A stretch of DNA of 64,000 nt, taken from positions 310,001-374,000 of the forward strand of contig NZ_JAQIYM010000006.1 of the NCBI RefSeq assembly GCF_028823535.1, read 5' to 3'. Positions 9,647 to 18,170 of the stretch are shown here, piece after piece. The notes under the pieces were generated by a model, which searched no databases, was not told the origin of the DNA, and saw nothing but the letters and a program-made list of their open reading frames with translations. The position numbers and the translations under genes were made by a program. The stretch comes from Pseudomonas serbica. Lineage in GTDB: Bacteria > Pseudomonadota > Gammaproteobacteria > Pseudomonadales > Pseudomonadaceae. Positions within the stretch are counted from its first letter, which is position 1; each line of letters begins with the position of its first letter.

Positions 9647-10981
9647 ATGGTCGATCCAGTCAACGAGCCGTCATTTCGTCTGGACGTAGCAGGTCTGTCC
9701 AACGCCTTCGAGGTTCTGTCCTTTGCCGGTAGAGAATCCATCAGCGAGCCTTTCGTGTTCGACGTGGACCTGCTGATCGACGACCCGTCGCTCGACCTCG
9801 CCAGCTTATTGTACCGTTCGGCATCCTTGCTTTTCGGGCCGGCGGGAAACGCCATTCATGGACAGTTGCATGAACTGGTCCAGCGCGATCACGGCCTGGG
9901 AATCAGGCTTTGCCAGGTGCGGCTGGGGCCGAAGTTCGCCTGCCTTGCCCAACGCTTCAGCCAGCGCATTTTCAGCGGCCGCTCGGTGCCGCAAATGCTT
10001 GAGCAGGTACTCAGGGAGCATGGCATCGTCGATCAGGATCGGCGTTTTGAACTGGCTGGCGATTACCCGCCCCGTGATTTCTGTACGCAATACCAGGAAT
10101 CGGACCTGCAGTTTGTTCAGCGCTTGTGTGCCCAGGAGCGGCTGCATTATTACTTTGAACACCAGGCTGGCAGGCATTGCGTGGTGTTCGGCGAGGGCCT
10201 GGGGAATTTTCAGATCGCTGAAGCGGCGTTCTTCCGTGCGGCGGGAGGGCAACCGGCCGTGCGTCGATTCGAGTTCAAGCGCAGCATCGACGGCGCGGCG
10301 CAGCGCGTGGAGTGTGGCACTGACCTGACAACGCTGCGCAGCGGCCAGTGCATGCCGCTGTGCGGACATCCGGTTGCCGAATGGAATCAGCTGTGGCTGT
10401 TGACCCATATCGAGCATCAAGGCGCCCAAGGTGCAAGCCAGGTCTACAGCAACAAGGTGCGGGCCGAGCACTGGGTAATGCCCTTTGAAACACCGATCAT
10501 GGCGGTGAAGCCAAGGATGCACGGCCTGCAGCGGGCGTGGGTGGTAGAGGTTGATGAGCCGCAACCTGATCCATCGAGGCCGGTGGCAGTGCAGTTTGAC
10601 TGGCTTTATCAGGGGGAAGGCGCGGCGCCCAGCCATTGCTGGTTACCCTTGGCTGCGCCATTGAAGGTTGCAAGCAGCGCGCAGTTGGTTGAAGGCACGG
10701 AGGTGGTGGTGAGCTTTACCGAAGGTGATCCGGACCAACCGCTGATCACCGGTGTTCTGCATGGCCTCGCAGCTGTCGAAGCCGTCGAGGTGCCGGATGC
10801 GGTGTCCGCCACTTCGGATTTCGAAGATTGCCCGCTTGAAGGCGTGCAACAGTGGCTGGGGTCGGGCGAGCCCCTGATGTTGTTGTGTCTGCTGCCCGGT
10901 GGCGGCAGTTTTAATCATTGCGTGCAGACGCCCTGCATCTGCCGCACGGCGACACGCCTTGGCCAGAGCGGTGCGGCATGA
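9647..10981 (+). CDS. vgrG: Type VI secretion Vgr-family protein (short form)
   Basis: A 444-aa VgrG-like protein. Residues 1-300 follow the gp27/VgrG pattern: RLDVAGLSNAFEVLSFAG at the start, and FCTQYQESDLQFVQRLCAQE then LHYYFEH in the middle. An OB-fold section (about 300-390) ends in EVVVSFTEGDPDQPLITG. The long beta-helical needle of full VgrG spikes (usually above 600 aa) is missing. Instead there is a roughly 55-residue tail containing LCLLPGGGSFNHC and several cysteines. This resembles short VgrG-like proteins that accompany DUF4123 adaptors in Pseudomonas. The stop overlaps the next ATG (ATGA), so the two are co-translated. No other T6SS genes are in view. Confidence 0.85.
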   Translation: MVDPVNEPSFRLDVAGLSNAFEVLSFAGRESISEPFVFDVDLLIDDPSLDLASLLYRSASLLFGPAGNAIHGQLHELVQRDHGLGIRLCQVRLGPKFACLAQRFSQRIFSGRSVPQMLEQVLREHGIVDQDRRFELAGDYPPRDFCTQYQESDLQFVQRLCAQERLHYYFEHQAGRHCVVFGEGLGNFQIAEAAFFRAAGGQPAVRRFEFKRSIDGAAQRVECGTDLTTLRSGQCMPLCGHPVAEWNQLWLLTHIEHQGAQGASQVYSNKVRAEHWVMPFETPIMAVKPRMHGLQRAWVVEVDEPQPDPSRPVAVQFDWLYQGEGAAPSHCWLPLAAPLKVASSAQLVEGTEVVVSFTEGDPDQPLITGVLHGLAAVEAVEVPDAVSATSDFEDCPLEGVQQWLGSGEPLMLLCLLPGGGSFNHCVQTPCICRTATRLGQSGAA

Positions 10982-11775
10982 CTGTGGTACAGGCGTCCGA
11001 GGCGAGCCCGCAATGGTTGTTACTGGACATGCCAGGCGCGCCGCAGGCGGGTGTGCCCCTGCACGACACGTTTGCCCACGCCCGTCGGTTCCGACTGTTC
11101 GAAGACACGGAATGGCAGGCATTGCAGGCGCTGGGGCCGATACTCATTGATCTGCGGACCTGCCCCGCCCTGGTCGATCTGTACCGCGTCGACGGGCAAT
11201 ACTGGCGCGGCTTGCTGGTGTTCAGCGACGCGTCGGCGTCGACCTTGCTGGCGCATCTGCGGCGCATGCTCAGCGTCTCCTTCAACCTGCATCACCGCGC
11301 CTTGTTGAGTTACTACAACCCGAACACCGCCAGTTATTTTTTTGATGCCTGCGATGCCGAGGAGCTCAGTCGCTGGTTGGGGCCGATCAGCCAGTTGCGC
11401 TGGTTCGGTGGGACCTGGGCGGACCGTGCGCTCGGCTGTCAGGGCTGGCAGCAGTTGCTCAACCCAGGGCTTGCCGTGCGCCCTCTGGCAGTCGAGGAAG
11501 ATCTCAGCCCCCGGCAACGGGAAAAACTGCAGACCTGCCTGCTCGAGCAGCATGCCTGGCGCTGGAGTCAATCCACGGGGACGGATTTCATGCGTGTGTG
11601 GGGCCATCTGGAAGAGGGCCTGGGATTGGGTTTCAGCGAGCGCCCGGTGCTTGATGGCTGGATGTGGCTGCGCTTGCAATACCCCGATGCCTGGCTGGTG
11701 CAGCCACTATCGGGGGATACCCAACAGGAACGCCTCGAAAGCCTGCGCCATCTGTGGCAGAACGACGCCCCCTGA
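10978..11775 (+). CDS. DUF4123 protein (T6SS adaptor/chaperone-like)
   Basis: A 265-aa DUF4123 protein. Family members (Tap/TEC) load a cognate effector onto VgrG. Visible family features are WLLLDMPG at the start, LGPILIDL near residue 55, and LRRMLSVSFNLHHRALLSYY then YFFDACDAEEL in the central region. I use ATG 10978 because it overlaps the vgrG stop; an upstream in-frame start at 10918 would run inside vgrG. The adaptor normally precedes the effector gene, but here the next gene is a convergent exporter 27 bases away, so no partner toxin is present at this site. Confidence 0.82.
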   Translation: MTVVQASEASPQWLLLDMPGAPQAGVPLHDTFAHARRFRLFEDTEWQALQALGPILIDLRTCPALVDLYRVDGQYWRGLLVFSDASASTLLAHLRRMLSVSFNLHHRALLSYYNPNTASYFFDACDAEELSRWLGPISQLRWFGGTWADRALGCQGWQQLLNPGLAVRPLAVEEDLSPRQREKLQTCLLEQHAWRWSQSTGTDFMRVWGHLEEGLGLGFSERPVLDGWMWLRLQYPDAWLVQPLSGDTQQERLESLRHLWQNDAP

Positions 11776-11801
11776 GCCGGCGCTTTATACCACCAGGGCT
11801 T

Positions 11802-13148
11802 TCAGTGAGCGCGGGCGAACCAGCCATCATTCTGGCGCAGGCGCCAGGCAATCAGGCCGAGCGTCAGGCTGCGCAGCAACATGAACAGCAGGAAGGTGAT
11901 CCACAGGCCATGATTGCCATATCCCTGCAACACCCAGGCGAATGGCACCAGCAAGGCCACCGTCAACAGCATGCCGTTACGCATTTCCCTGGCCCGGGTG
12001 GCGCCGATGAACAGCCCGTCGAGCAGGTAGCTCCAGACCGCGATCAGCGGCAACACGGCAAGGTATGGCAGGTACAGGAACGCGGTGTCGCGCACGCTGC
12101 TGATGTCGGTCTGCATCTCGATGAACAGGTGCCCGGCAAACAGGAACAAGCCGGCGAAACCCAGGCTCGCCAACAACGACCAGCCGCAGGCCACCACCAG
12201 GGAGCGGCGCAGGGCATCCCGGTCGCGCGCGCCGATGGCGTGGCCGCACAGGGCTTCCACGGCATGGGCCAGGCCGTCGAGCGCGTGGGCGGTCAGCAGC
12301 AGGCCGTTGAGCAGCAGGGCATTGGCGGCAACGGTCGCATCACCCAGGCGGGCGCCTTGCACGGTGATCAGGAAAAACACCGATTGCAGCGCCAGGCTGC
12401 GGATGAAAATGTCGCGGTTGACCGCCAGCAGCGGTCGCCAACTCTGCCAGAGCGCCAGGGCGGCCCAGGCGATATGCCCGGGATAGGCGCGCAGGGCATG
12501 ACGGGTCAGCAACAGGCCGATCAGCGCACCGGTCCATTCGGCGATCACCGAGGCCCGGGCCGCACCCACCACCCCCCACTCCAGGCCAAGGACAAACCAC
12601 AGGTTAAGGGCGATGTTGACCAGGTTGGTGCTCAGCAGGATCACCAGCGGCGCCCGAGCGTTCTGCGTGCCCAGGAACCAGCCGACCAGCGCGTAGCTGG
12701 CCAGCGCCGCCGGCAGGCCGAACAACCGCGTGTGGAAAAACTCGCGGGTCATCTGGTCCAGTTCCGCCGACGGTTGCATGAAGTGCAGCGCCGCCCCGCT
12801 CAGCGGCACGCCCAGCGCACCCAGCACCAGCGCCAGCCCCATGGCGAGCAGCAGGCCCTGCAACAGGATCTGCCGCAGTGCCGCGCCATCTCCGCGCCCC
12901 GCGGCCTGGGCGGCAAAACCGGTGGAGCCCATGCGCAGAAAGCCCATGGCCCAGGCGAGGAAGGTATAGAGACTGGCCCCGACCGCCACGGCTCCCAACT
13001 GATGGGCATGGGGCAAGTGTCCAATGACGGTGCTGTCGACCAGCGCCACCAGCGGTACGGAAATGTTCGAGAGAATCATTGGCGCGGCCAGCGCCCAGAC
13101 CCGACGATGGGTTGGACGGTCGCGCCAATCGGCGATCAGGTTGGACAT
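11802..13148 (-). CDS. MATE family efflux transporter (DinF-like)
   Basis: A 448-aa inner-membrane protein with about twelve hydrophobic segments in the two-bundle MATE pattern. APMILSNISVPLVALVDSTV lies near residue 20 and FLRMGSTGFAAQAAG near 80, which is the DinF-branch signature. Such proteins export cationic drugs or metabolites using H+ or Na+. The start at 13148 (MSNLIADW) has an AAGGAG site seven bases upstream; an in-frame ATG at 13172 would place that site inside the gene. It is convergent with the DUF4123 gene. The substrate is unknown. Confidence 0.9.
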   Translation of the reverse strand: MSNLIADWRDRPTHRRVWALAAPMILSNISVPLVALVDSTVIGHLPHAHQLGAVAVGASLYTFLAWAMGFLRMGSTGFAAQAAGRGDGAALRQILLQGLLLAMGLALVLGALGVPLSGAALHFMQPSAELDQMTREFFHTRLFGLPAALASYALVGWFLGTQNARAPLVILLSTNLVNIALNLWFVLGLEWGVVGAARASVIAEWTGALIGLLLTRHALRAYPGHIAWAALALWQSWRPLLAVNRDIFIRSLALQSVFFLITVQGARLGDATVAANALLLNGLLLTAHALDGLAHAVEALCGHAIGARDRDALRRSLVVACGWSLLASLGFAGLFLFAGHLFIEMQTDISSVRDTAFLYLPYLAVLPLIAVWSYLLDGLFIGATRAREMRNGMLLTVALLVPFAWVLQGYGNHGLWITFLLFMLLRSLTLGLIAWRLRQNDGWFARAH

Positions 13149-13217
13149 GCAGGCTCCTTGGGGAGCAGGCATTGTAGCGAGCCCTGCAGAATCTGCAGCG
13201 CTCCATTGCAGGGGGTG

Positions 13218-13511
13218 TCAGTGCATGATCCAGCTGAGCAGCCACAACCCCAGCATCAACCAGATGATCCCCATGATGATCGAGGCGTTCATGAACGCGC
13301 GGATCGCCGACCACAACAGCATCAACCCGAGGATCAGGGTGATGATGCTGATGATCGATGTGTCCATGCCCAGCGCCTCGGACAAGCCTTCGACAAAATG
13401 GCTGCTGGCACGACTCACCAGCTGGAACAGACCGCTGAGGGCATCAACGATGAAACGGATGGCTGTCCCCAGGATCTGGCCAAGCCATTCGAAAAAACCT
13501 TCTACCTGCAT
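13218..13511 (-). CDS. Small conserved membrane protein
   Basis: A 97-aa protein that begins MQVEGFFEWLGQ and has two hydrophobic helices toward the C-terminus (ISIITLILGLMLLWSAI and IIMGIIWLMLGLWLLSWI), with an amphipathic N-terminal half. I chose ATG 13511 because the upstream extension has no family-like sequence. The protein appears widespread in Pseudomonas, but I know no function. It reads in the same direction as the MATE gene, 69 bases away, so it could share a transcript. Confidence 0.75.
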   Translation of the reverse strand: MQVEGFFEWLGQILGTAIRFIVDALSGLFQLVSRASSHFVEGLSEALGMDTSIISIITLILGLMLLWSAIRAFMNASIIMGIIWLMLGLWLLSWIMH

Positions 13512-13687
13512 GGAATGAACGTCCTGTCTGTTGGAGCTGCGGTGCGGCGACCCGACTTGCCGCGCATTTTTTTTCAGGCGCCATGAAGCACGCCATCGAA
13601 TGATTATGGAGCAAAGACCGACAACGCTGCCAGGCACTTGCCTTCCCCCGTCATCCCCCCGAAGCTATACGCCTTCAGGAGAGCCCG

Positions 13688-13990
13688 ATGAACCTTGTTG
13701 AACTGACCGAACGCCTGCACGCCATCCGTGATCGCAATGACTGGCGGCAATTTCACAGCCCGAAAAACCTGGCCATGGCCGCGAGTGTCGAAATGGCCGA
13801 GCTGGTGGAGATTTTCCAGTGGCTGACCGAGGACCAGTCGCGGCAGCTGCCGGCCGAAAAGCTGGCCCATGCCGGGCAGGAAGTTGGCGATATCGTGCTC
13901 TATCTGCTGTTGCTGTGCAGCGAATTGGGCCTGGACATGAATGAGGTTGTGCGCAGCAAGCTGGCGGACAGCGAGCGGAGGTTCGGCTGA
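13688..13990 (+). CDS. MazG-like nucleotide pyrophosphohydrolase
   Basis: A 100-aa all-alpha NTP pyrophosphohydrolase of the MazG/iMazG (RS21-C6, dCTPase-like) type. The metal-binding pattern is intact: E35xxE38 in VEMAELVE and E65xxD68 in QEVGDIV. Such enzymes hydrolyse non-canonical or excess dNTPs (often dCTP derivatives) to the monophosphate. FHSPKNLAMAASVEMAEL is typical of the family. The stop overlaps the start of cmoM (TGATG), which implies translational coupling to a tRNA-modifying enzyme; whether the functions are linked is not known. Confidence 0.88.
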   Translation: MNLVELTERLHAIRDRNDWRQFHSPKNLAMAASVEMAELVEIFQWLTEDQSRQLPAEKLAHAGQEVGDIVLYLLLLCSELGLDMNEVVRSKLADSERRFG

Positions 13991-14739
13991 TGAGTGACCG
14001 TCATTTCGATCAACTGGCGACACGCTTCGCCGAAAAAATCTACGGCGGTGCCAAAGGCGCGATTCGCCTGGCGGTGCTGCAGGCCGATCTGGCCGAAGCC
14101 CTGCCGGATCGCCCGTTGCGGGTCCTGGATATCGGCGCCGGCCTTGGCCACATGTCGTTGTGGCTGGCCCAGCGTGGACACCAGGTGACCCTGGCCGAGC
14201 CCGCCGAACCCATGCTCGAAGGCGCCCGCCAGCGCTTTGCCGACGCCGGGCAGAGTGCGACCTTTATCCAGGCGCCCTGGCAGGAACTGCTCGGCCAGCT
14301 CACCGAACCCTATGACCTGGTGCTGTGTCATGCCGTGCTGGAATGGCTGGCCGAACCGCACGCGATCCTGCCGGTGCTGCATCAGCTGACCAAGGCCGAC
14401 GGCTGGCTATCCCTGGCCTTCTACAACCGCGATGCGCTGATTTACCGCAACTTGCTCAAGGGCCATTTCCGCAAGATGCGCAAGAACGACATGGCCGGCG
14501 AGAAGCAGAGCCTGACCCCGCAACAGCCGCTGGACCCACGGGAACTGGCGGCGCAACTTGAGGGGCTGTGGCAGGTCGAAAGCCAGAGTGGCGTGCGAGT
14601 TTTTCACGATTACATGCCGGTGGAGTTCCAGGCCCGCGCCGAACTGTCGGACCTGCTCGAGATGGAGCTGGCCCACCGTCGCCATCCAGCCTTTGCCGGG
14701 CTTGGACGTTATTTGCACTGGATGTGTCGGCCGGTCTGA
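13990..14739 (+). CDS. cmoM: tRNA 5-carboxymethoxyuridine methyltransferase CmoM
   Basis: A 249-aa class I SAM-dependent methyltransferase. The N-terminal FAEKIYGGAKGAIRLAVL is characteristic of CmoM (formerly SmtA), which methylates cmo5U34 in tRNA to mcmo5U. Motif I (VLDIGAGLGHMSLWLA) lies at about residues 44-60, the acidic residue in LAEP follows, and CHAVLEWL matches motif IV. The C-terminal GVRVFHDYMP and LARYLH-like end (LGRYLHWMCRP) agree with the family. It starts within the TGATG overlap with the MazG-like gene and is cytosolic. Confidence 0.9.
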   Translation: MSDRHFDQLATRFAEKIYGGAKGAIRLAVLQADLAEALPDRPLRVLDIGAGLGHMSLWLAQRGHQVTLAEPAEPMLEGARQRFADAGQSATFIQAPWQELLGQLTEPYDLVLCHAVLEWLAEPHAILPVLHQLTKADGWLSLAFYNRDALIYRNLLKGHFRKMRKNDMAGEKQSLTPQQPLDPRELAAQLEGLWQVESQSGVRVFHDYMPVEFQARAELSDLLEMELAHRRHPAFAGLGRYLHWMCRPV

Positions 14740-14751
14740 TCGGAGTTCGAA

Positions 14752-15369
14752 ATGAAAAGTCGTTCAGGGTTGCTGGTGATCTGCCTGGGCCTGGCTGCCT
14801 GCGAGGGCAGCAATCCGTACGTGGCAAGTTCCAGGCCCTTGCCGCCAGCGCCGCCTCAGGCGGCCCACACCTTTGACCGCAGCGCCTACCCGGCACCACC
14901 GCGAGACTACGGGCGTTATCGCAGCTGGGCCTGGCTCAACGGGCAACTCCCGCCGGGCACCACGTGGGCGGATTCGGCGCAGGTCGCCGAGGCGGTCAGC
15001 AGTGCGCTGGATCAGCGCGGCCTGCGGCCCCTGCATGACAATCGGCCGGCGGACCTGTTCGTGAGCGCAGACCTGCGTCTGGAAACCCGCTTGCGTCAGG
15101 TCCAGGACGATTACGGGTACTACGGCGGTTACGGCGGCTACAACCGCTACGGCTATGGGCCGGGTTACGGCATGTACGGCAGCGCGCCGATCGTGCGCAC
15201 TTATCAGGAACAGGTGGTGGTGGTTCACGTCGAACTGTACGACGCGCAAAACGGTGAACCAGTCTGGAGTTCCAGCGCCGAAACCAGCAACCGGGGGAGC
15301 GAGGGCGAGCAAGTCGATGCCATACGGGAGGCTGTAGAAAAGGCAATGTCGGCGTATCCTCCCAGTTAG
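14752..15369 (+). CDS. DUF4136 lipoprotein (first of a tandem pair)
   Basis: A 205-aa predicted lipoprotein with a short signal peptide and lipobox LAAC (modified cysteine C17). The mature part begins with a Pro-rich linker. The DUF4136 domain follows, with YRSWAWLNG near residue 56 and the [18 protein letters not shown] strand. A Gly/Tyr-rich insert ([17 protein letters not shown]) interrupts the domain near 122-140. It ends with [15 protein letters not shown], also seen in the next gene, so the two are paralogues. Residue +2 is Glu rather than Asp, so outer-membrane sorting is likely. Function unknown. Confidence 0.85.
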   Translation: MKSRSGLLVICLGLAACEGSNPYVASSRPLPPAPPQAAHTFDRSAYPAPPRDYGRYRSWAWLNGQLPPGTTWADSAQVAEAVSSALDQRGLRPLHDNRPADLFVSADLRLETRLRQVQDDYGYYGGYGGYNRYGYGPGYGMYGSAPIVRTYQEQVVVVHVELYDAQNGEPVWSSSAETSNRGSEGEQVDAIREAVEKAMSAYPPS

Positions 15370-15424
15370 TTTCCTGTGGTCAAGAAGCATTTCGCAGGTT
15401 CATGTCTTCTACCGGAGAATCATC

Positions 15425-15985
15425 ATGTTCCGCCGTCTCGCTTTACTGGCAGTGGCCGTATTGCTCAGTGCCTGCGCCGCCAACCAGGTCAATCATGACT
15501 TCGATGCCAGCCGTGATTTCGCCGCGTATCACAGCTGGAGCTGGAAAGAACCTGCGCTGCAATACCGTCCCGATGACCCCAGGATCAAGAGCGACCTGAC
15601 CGAACAGCGCGTGCGCGAATCGATGGTCGAACAGCTCGAACAGCGTGGCCTGCGCCAGGCCGGCCCTGGCGCCAAGGGCGACTTGAGTGTGCAGACCTAC
15701 CTGATTGTCGAGGATCGCCAGCAACAGGTGACAACCAACTACGGCGGCGGTTGGGGTAACCCCTGGTACGGCTACTACGGCGCGCCGATGTACAACGAAA
15801 CCCGCCTGATCTCCTACAAGGTCGCGACGATCCAGATCGATCTACTCGACGGCAAGGACGGCAAGCTGGTGTGGCGCGGCAGTGACGAGCAGATACTCAG
15901 CCGCACACCCAACCCGGCGGACCGCAGCAATGCGATACACGAGACGGTCACGCGGATTTTGGCCAACTATCCCCCTCTCCGATAA
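15425..15985 (+). CDS. DUF4136 lipoprotein (second of a tandem pair)
   Basis: A 186-aa predicted lipoprotein with lipobox LSAC (C17) and the DUF4136 domain. The conserved start VNHDFDASRDFAAYHSWSW, the shorter aromatic/Gly insert YGGGWGNPWYGYYG and the TIQIDLLDGKDGKLVWRG strand align by eye with the preceding gene, 55 bases upstream. It ends AIHETVTRILANYPP. A ribosome site (GGAGAATC) precedes ATG 15425. Tandem duplication and divergence is the simplest explanation. Role unknown; the cell-envelope location is inferred from the lipobox. Confidence 0.86.
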   Translation: MFRRLALLAVAVLLSACAANQVNHDFDASRDFAAYHSWSWKEPALQYRPDDPRIKSDLTEQRVRESMVEQLEQRGLRQAGPGAKGDLSVQTYLIVEDRQQQVTTNYGGGWGNPWYGYYGAPMYNETRLISYKVATIQIDLLDGKDGKLVWRGSDEQILSRTPNPADRSNAIHETVTRILANYPPLR

Positions 15986-16000
15986 AAATCTGTAACCCCT

Positions 16001-16090
16001 CCCTGTAGGAGCTGGCTTGCCAGCGAAGACGGCCTCCAGAACACCGTAAATCCTGAGGGCCTCTTCGCTGGCAAGCCAGCTCCTACAGGG
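16001..16090. repeat. REPIN, TGTAGGAGCTGGCTTGCC class
   Basis: A perfect 29-bp inverted repeat (16001-16029 and 16062-16090) around a 32-base loop, after the DUF4136 pair. It belongs to the second REP class in this window, whose core reads GGCTTGCCAGCGAAG. Confidence 0.9.
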
Positions 16091-16202
16091 GATTTGTTGT
16101 TGCGGGGAGTGGCGAGTTGCCAGCAATCGCGCCATCCCTTGTCTACACTGCCTTACACCCACGGAGGCCACGTTCGGCAGTGTGCCGGCAAAGGAGTGCG
16201 TG

Positions 16203-18170
16203 ATGTCGCCCCGCATGCAGTTTCGCGGCCCGGCCCGGCAAAGGGGGGCGATTGGCTTGATGGCGGCGGTGACGCTGGCACTGGCGCTGGCGTTCACGCT
16301 GCTGGTCATCGACAGCGGTCGTCTGTACCTGGAAAAACGCAACCTGCAGCGCATCGCCGACATGGCCGCACTGGAAGCCGCCACCCGGGGCGGTGATTGT
16401 GCCAGCGGTGCCACCGCCACCAGCTATGCCACCGCCAGCGCCCAGCGCAACGGCTTCACCCTGCCTGGCGACGGGCGCGCACTGGCGGTGAGCTGCGGCG
16501 GGTTGAGCCTGGATGGCAACAACCTGCGGGTGTTTGCCGTCGACCCTGCGAAAAGCGAAGCCATCCAGGTCATCGCCAGCCATGTCGTGACGCAAAGTCT
16601 TGTCGGCGGCATTGGCGCCCTGTTTGGCGGTGCACCGGCGGGCGCGACCCTGACCCTCAAGGCAACGGCGGTCGCCGCGCTGCCGCCGCCGCTGGCCGCA
16701 CTGACCATCCGCAGCACTGTGCTGACCTTCGATACCAGCAAGGCCGCCATCACCAGCTTGCTGTTCGGCGGCTTGCTGGGCGGCGACGTGATGATCAATG
16801 CCGCCGGCTGGAATGGCCTGGTCAACAGCAACATCAGCCTGCTCGCCTACCTCAATCGCCTGAAAGTCGACCTCGGTCTGACCGCCGCGGGTTATGACCA
16901 AGTGCTGGGTAACAGCGTCAACGTCAGCCAGTTGATCCAGGGCGCCATCAATGTCCTGGATCCCAATGGCACCCTGAGCGCGAGTGCCACGATCATCGGC
17001 CTGCAGGCGCTGAAAGTGGCGGCCGGCACCACCCGCGTGGTGCTGGGCGATTTGTTGCACGTCGAAAGTGGCAGCGACATCTCGGCCCTGGCGGTGAACC
17101 TGAAAGTCTTCGACCTGATTGAAGGCGTGGTGCAGTTGGCCAACAAACAAAACGGCCTGGTGGCGACCCTGCCGATCAACCTCGCGGGCCTGGCGCAGAT
17201 CACCGCGCGGGTGCAGGTCATGCAGCCGCCGCAACTGTCGGCCGTGGGCAATCCGGAAAACGCCGCACTGGCGCCCCTGGGGCCTAACCGCATCTATGTT
17301 CGAACGGCCCAGGTCAAGACGTTATTGTCGATCAACCTGCCGGTGCTGGACGCCATCACCCCCCTGGCCAATGCCGTACTGGACCTTGCGACGTCGCTGA
17401 CCAGCTTCCTCCAGGACCTGTTGGGACTGCGTGTGGACAAGTTGCTGACCTGCGGCTTGGGCGCCCCCTGTGACACGCCGGAAACCAAGCTCTTGCCACC
17501 GCCGATACGGCTCGATGTCGCTTTGGAGGCGGGCGGTGCCTGGAGTTATGTCACGGCCTACAGTTGCATCAGCGCGACCAGCAAAAGCCTGACGACCAAC
17601 ACCACGACCACGCTGATCGGATTGAACATCGGGCAGATCGACCCCGCCGATGTATTTGGCTCCGCCACCGTCCCGCCGACCAATGTCGTGAACCCGCTAC
17701 AGCTCATCTATGTCGGGGTGCAGACCTGCCAACGTCTGCTGTTTTTACCGGCGGTCTGCTACAACCATCGGCCCACCGGCGGCATCGCCATCCGGGTCAA
17801 CACCTCGGTGGCGCAAAACCCCAACATGCCCCACGTGTATTCCGCCCCAGCCGCCGTCAATCTGCCGGAAATCAACCAGCCGCCGTTTTTCTACGCCTAT
17901 ACCACCAACAACATCGTCAACAGCCTGAGCACCACCGTCGGCAACCTCGGGGTGAACATGTATGGGACGTCGGGCAGCATCATCGGAGGCCTGGGAAGCC
18001 TCTTGAACGACGTTACCACCGCGTTGGTGAATGCGATCAACAGCGTGCTCAGCCCGCTGCTGGACACGCTGATCAACACTTTGCTGGCGAGCCTGGGCAT
18101 CGATTTGAACAAGGTCGAAGTCGGCGCCAACCTCAGCTGTCACGCCGGTCGAGCGTCGCTGGTGATCTGA
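16203..18170 (+). CDS. tadG: TadG-like Flp pilus assembly protein
   Basis: A 655-aa protein. The N-terminus has GAIGLMAAVTLALALAFTLLVID, a TadE/TadG-type (DUF2134/TadG) membrane anchor, then YLEKRNLQRIADMAALEAA, the helix typical of TadG. The rest is a long periplasmic region with hydrophobic repeats. TadG is thought to anchor or stabilise the Flp pilus at the inner membrane or cell wall. ATG 16203 has AAGGAG six bases upstream; an in-frame ATG at 16182 would lie before that site. Its 3' end overlaps the convergent pprA gene by 31 bases. It reads opposite to the main tad operon, so it needs its own promoter. Confidence 0.82.
   Translation: MSPRMQFRGPARQRGAIGLMAAVTLALALAFTLLVIDSGRLYLEKRNLQRIADMAALEAATRGGDCASGATATSYATASAQRNGFTLPGDGRALAVSCGGLSLDGNNLRVFAVDPAKSEAIQVIASHVVTQSLVGGIGALFGGAPAGATLTLKATAVAALPPPLAALTIRSTVLTFDTSKAAITSLLFGGLLGGDVMINAAGWNGLVNSNISLLAYLNRLKVDLGLTAAGYDQVLGNSVNVSQLIQGAINVLDPNGTLSASATIIGLQALKVAAGTTRVVLGDLLHVESGSDISALAVNLKVFDLIEGVVQLANKQNGLVATLPINLAGLAQITARVQVMQPPQLSAVGNPENAALAPLGPNRIYVRTAQVKTLLSINLPVLDAITPLANAVLDLATSLTSFLQDLLGLRVDKLLTCGLGAPCDTPETKLLPPPIRLDVALEAGGAWSYVTAYSCISATSKSLTTNTTTTLIGLNIGQIDPADVFGSATVPPTNVVNPLQLIYVGVQTCQRLLFLPAVCYNHRPTGGIAIRVNTSVAQNPNMPHVYSAPAAVNLPEINQPPFFYAYTTNNIVNSLSTTVGNLGVNMYGTSGSIIGGLGSLLNDVTTALVNAINSVLSPLLDTLINTLLASLGIDLNKVEVGANLSCHAGRASLVI

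Noticed and set aside
9438-9689. An 83-codon plus-strand frame before vgrG
   Set aside because: It overlaps the vgrG start out of frame and covers an AT-richer regulatory stretch.
9647-11775. A complete type VI secretion cluster
   Set aside because: Only the VgrG-like and DUF4123 genes are present; no sheath, baseplate, membrane complex or ClpV gene is in the window.
11664-13586. A 640-codon plus-strand frame across the MATE exporter
   Set aside because: Gln/Gly/His-rich translation typical of an antisense shadow; the MATE gene on the minus strand is clear.
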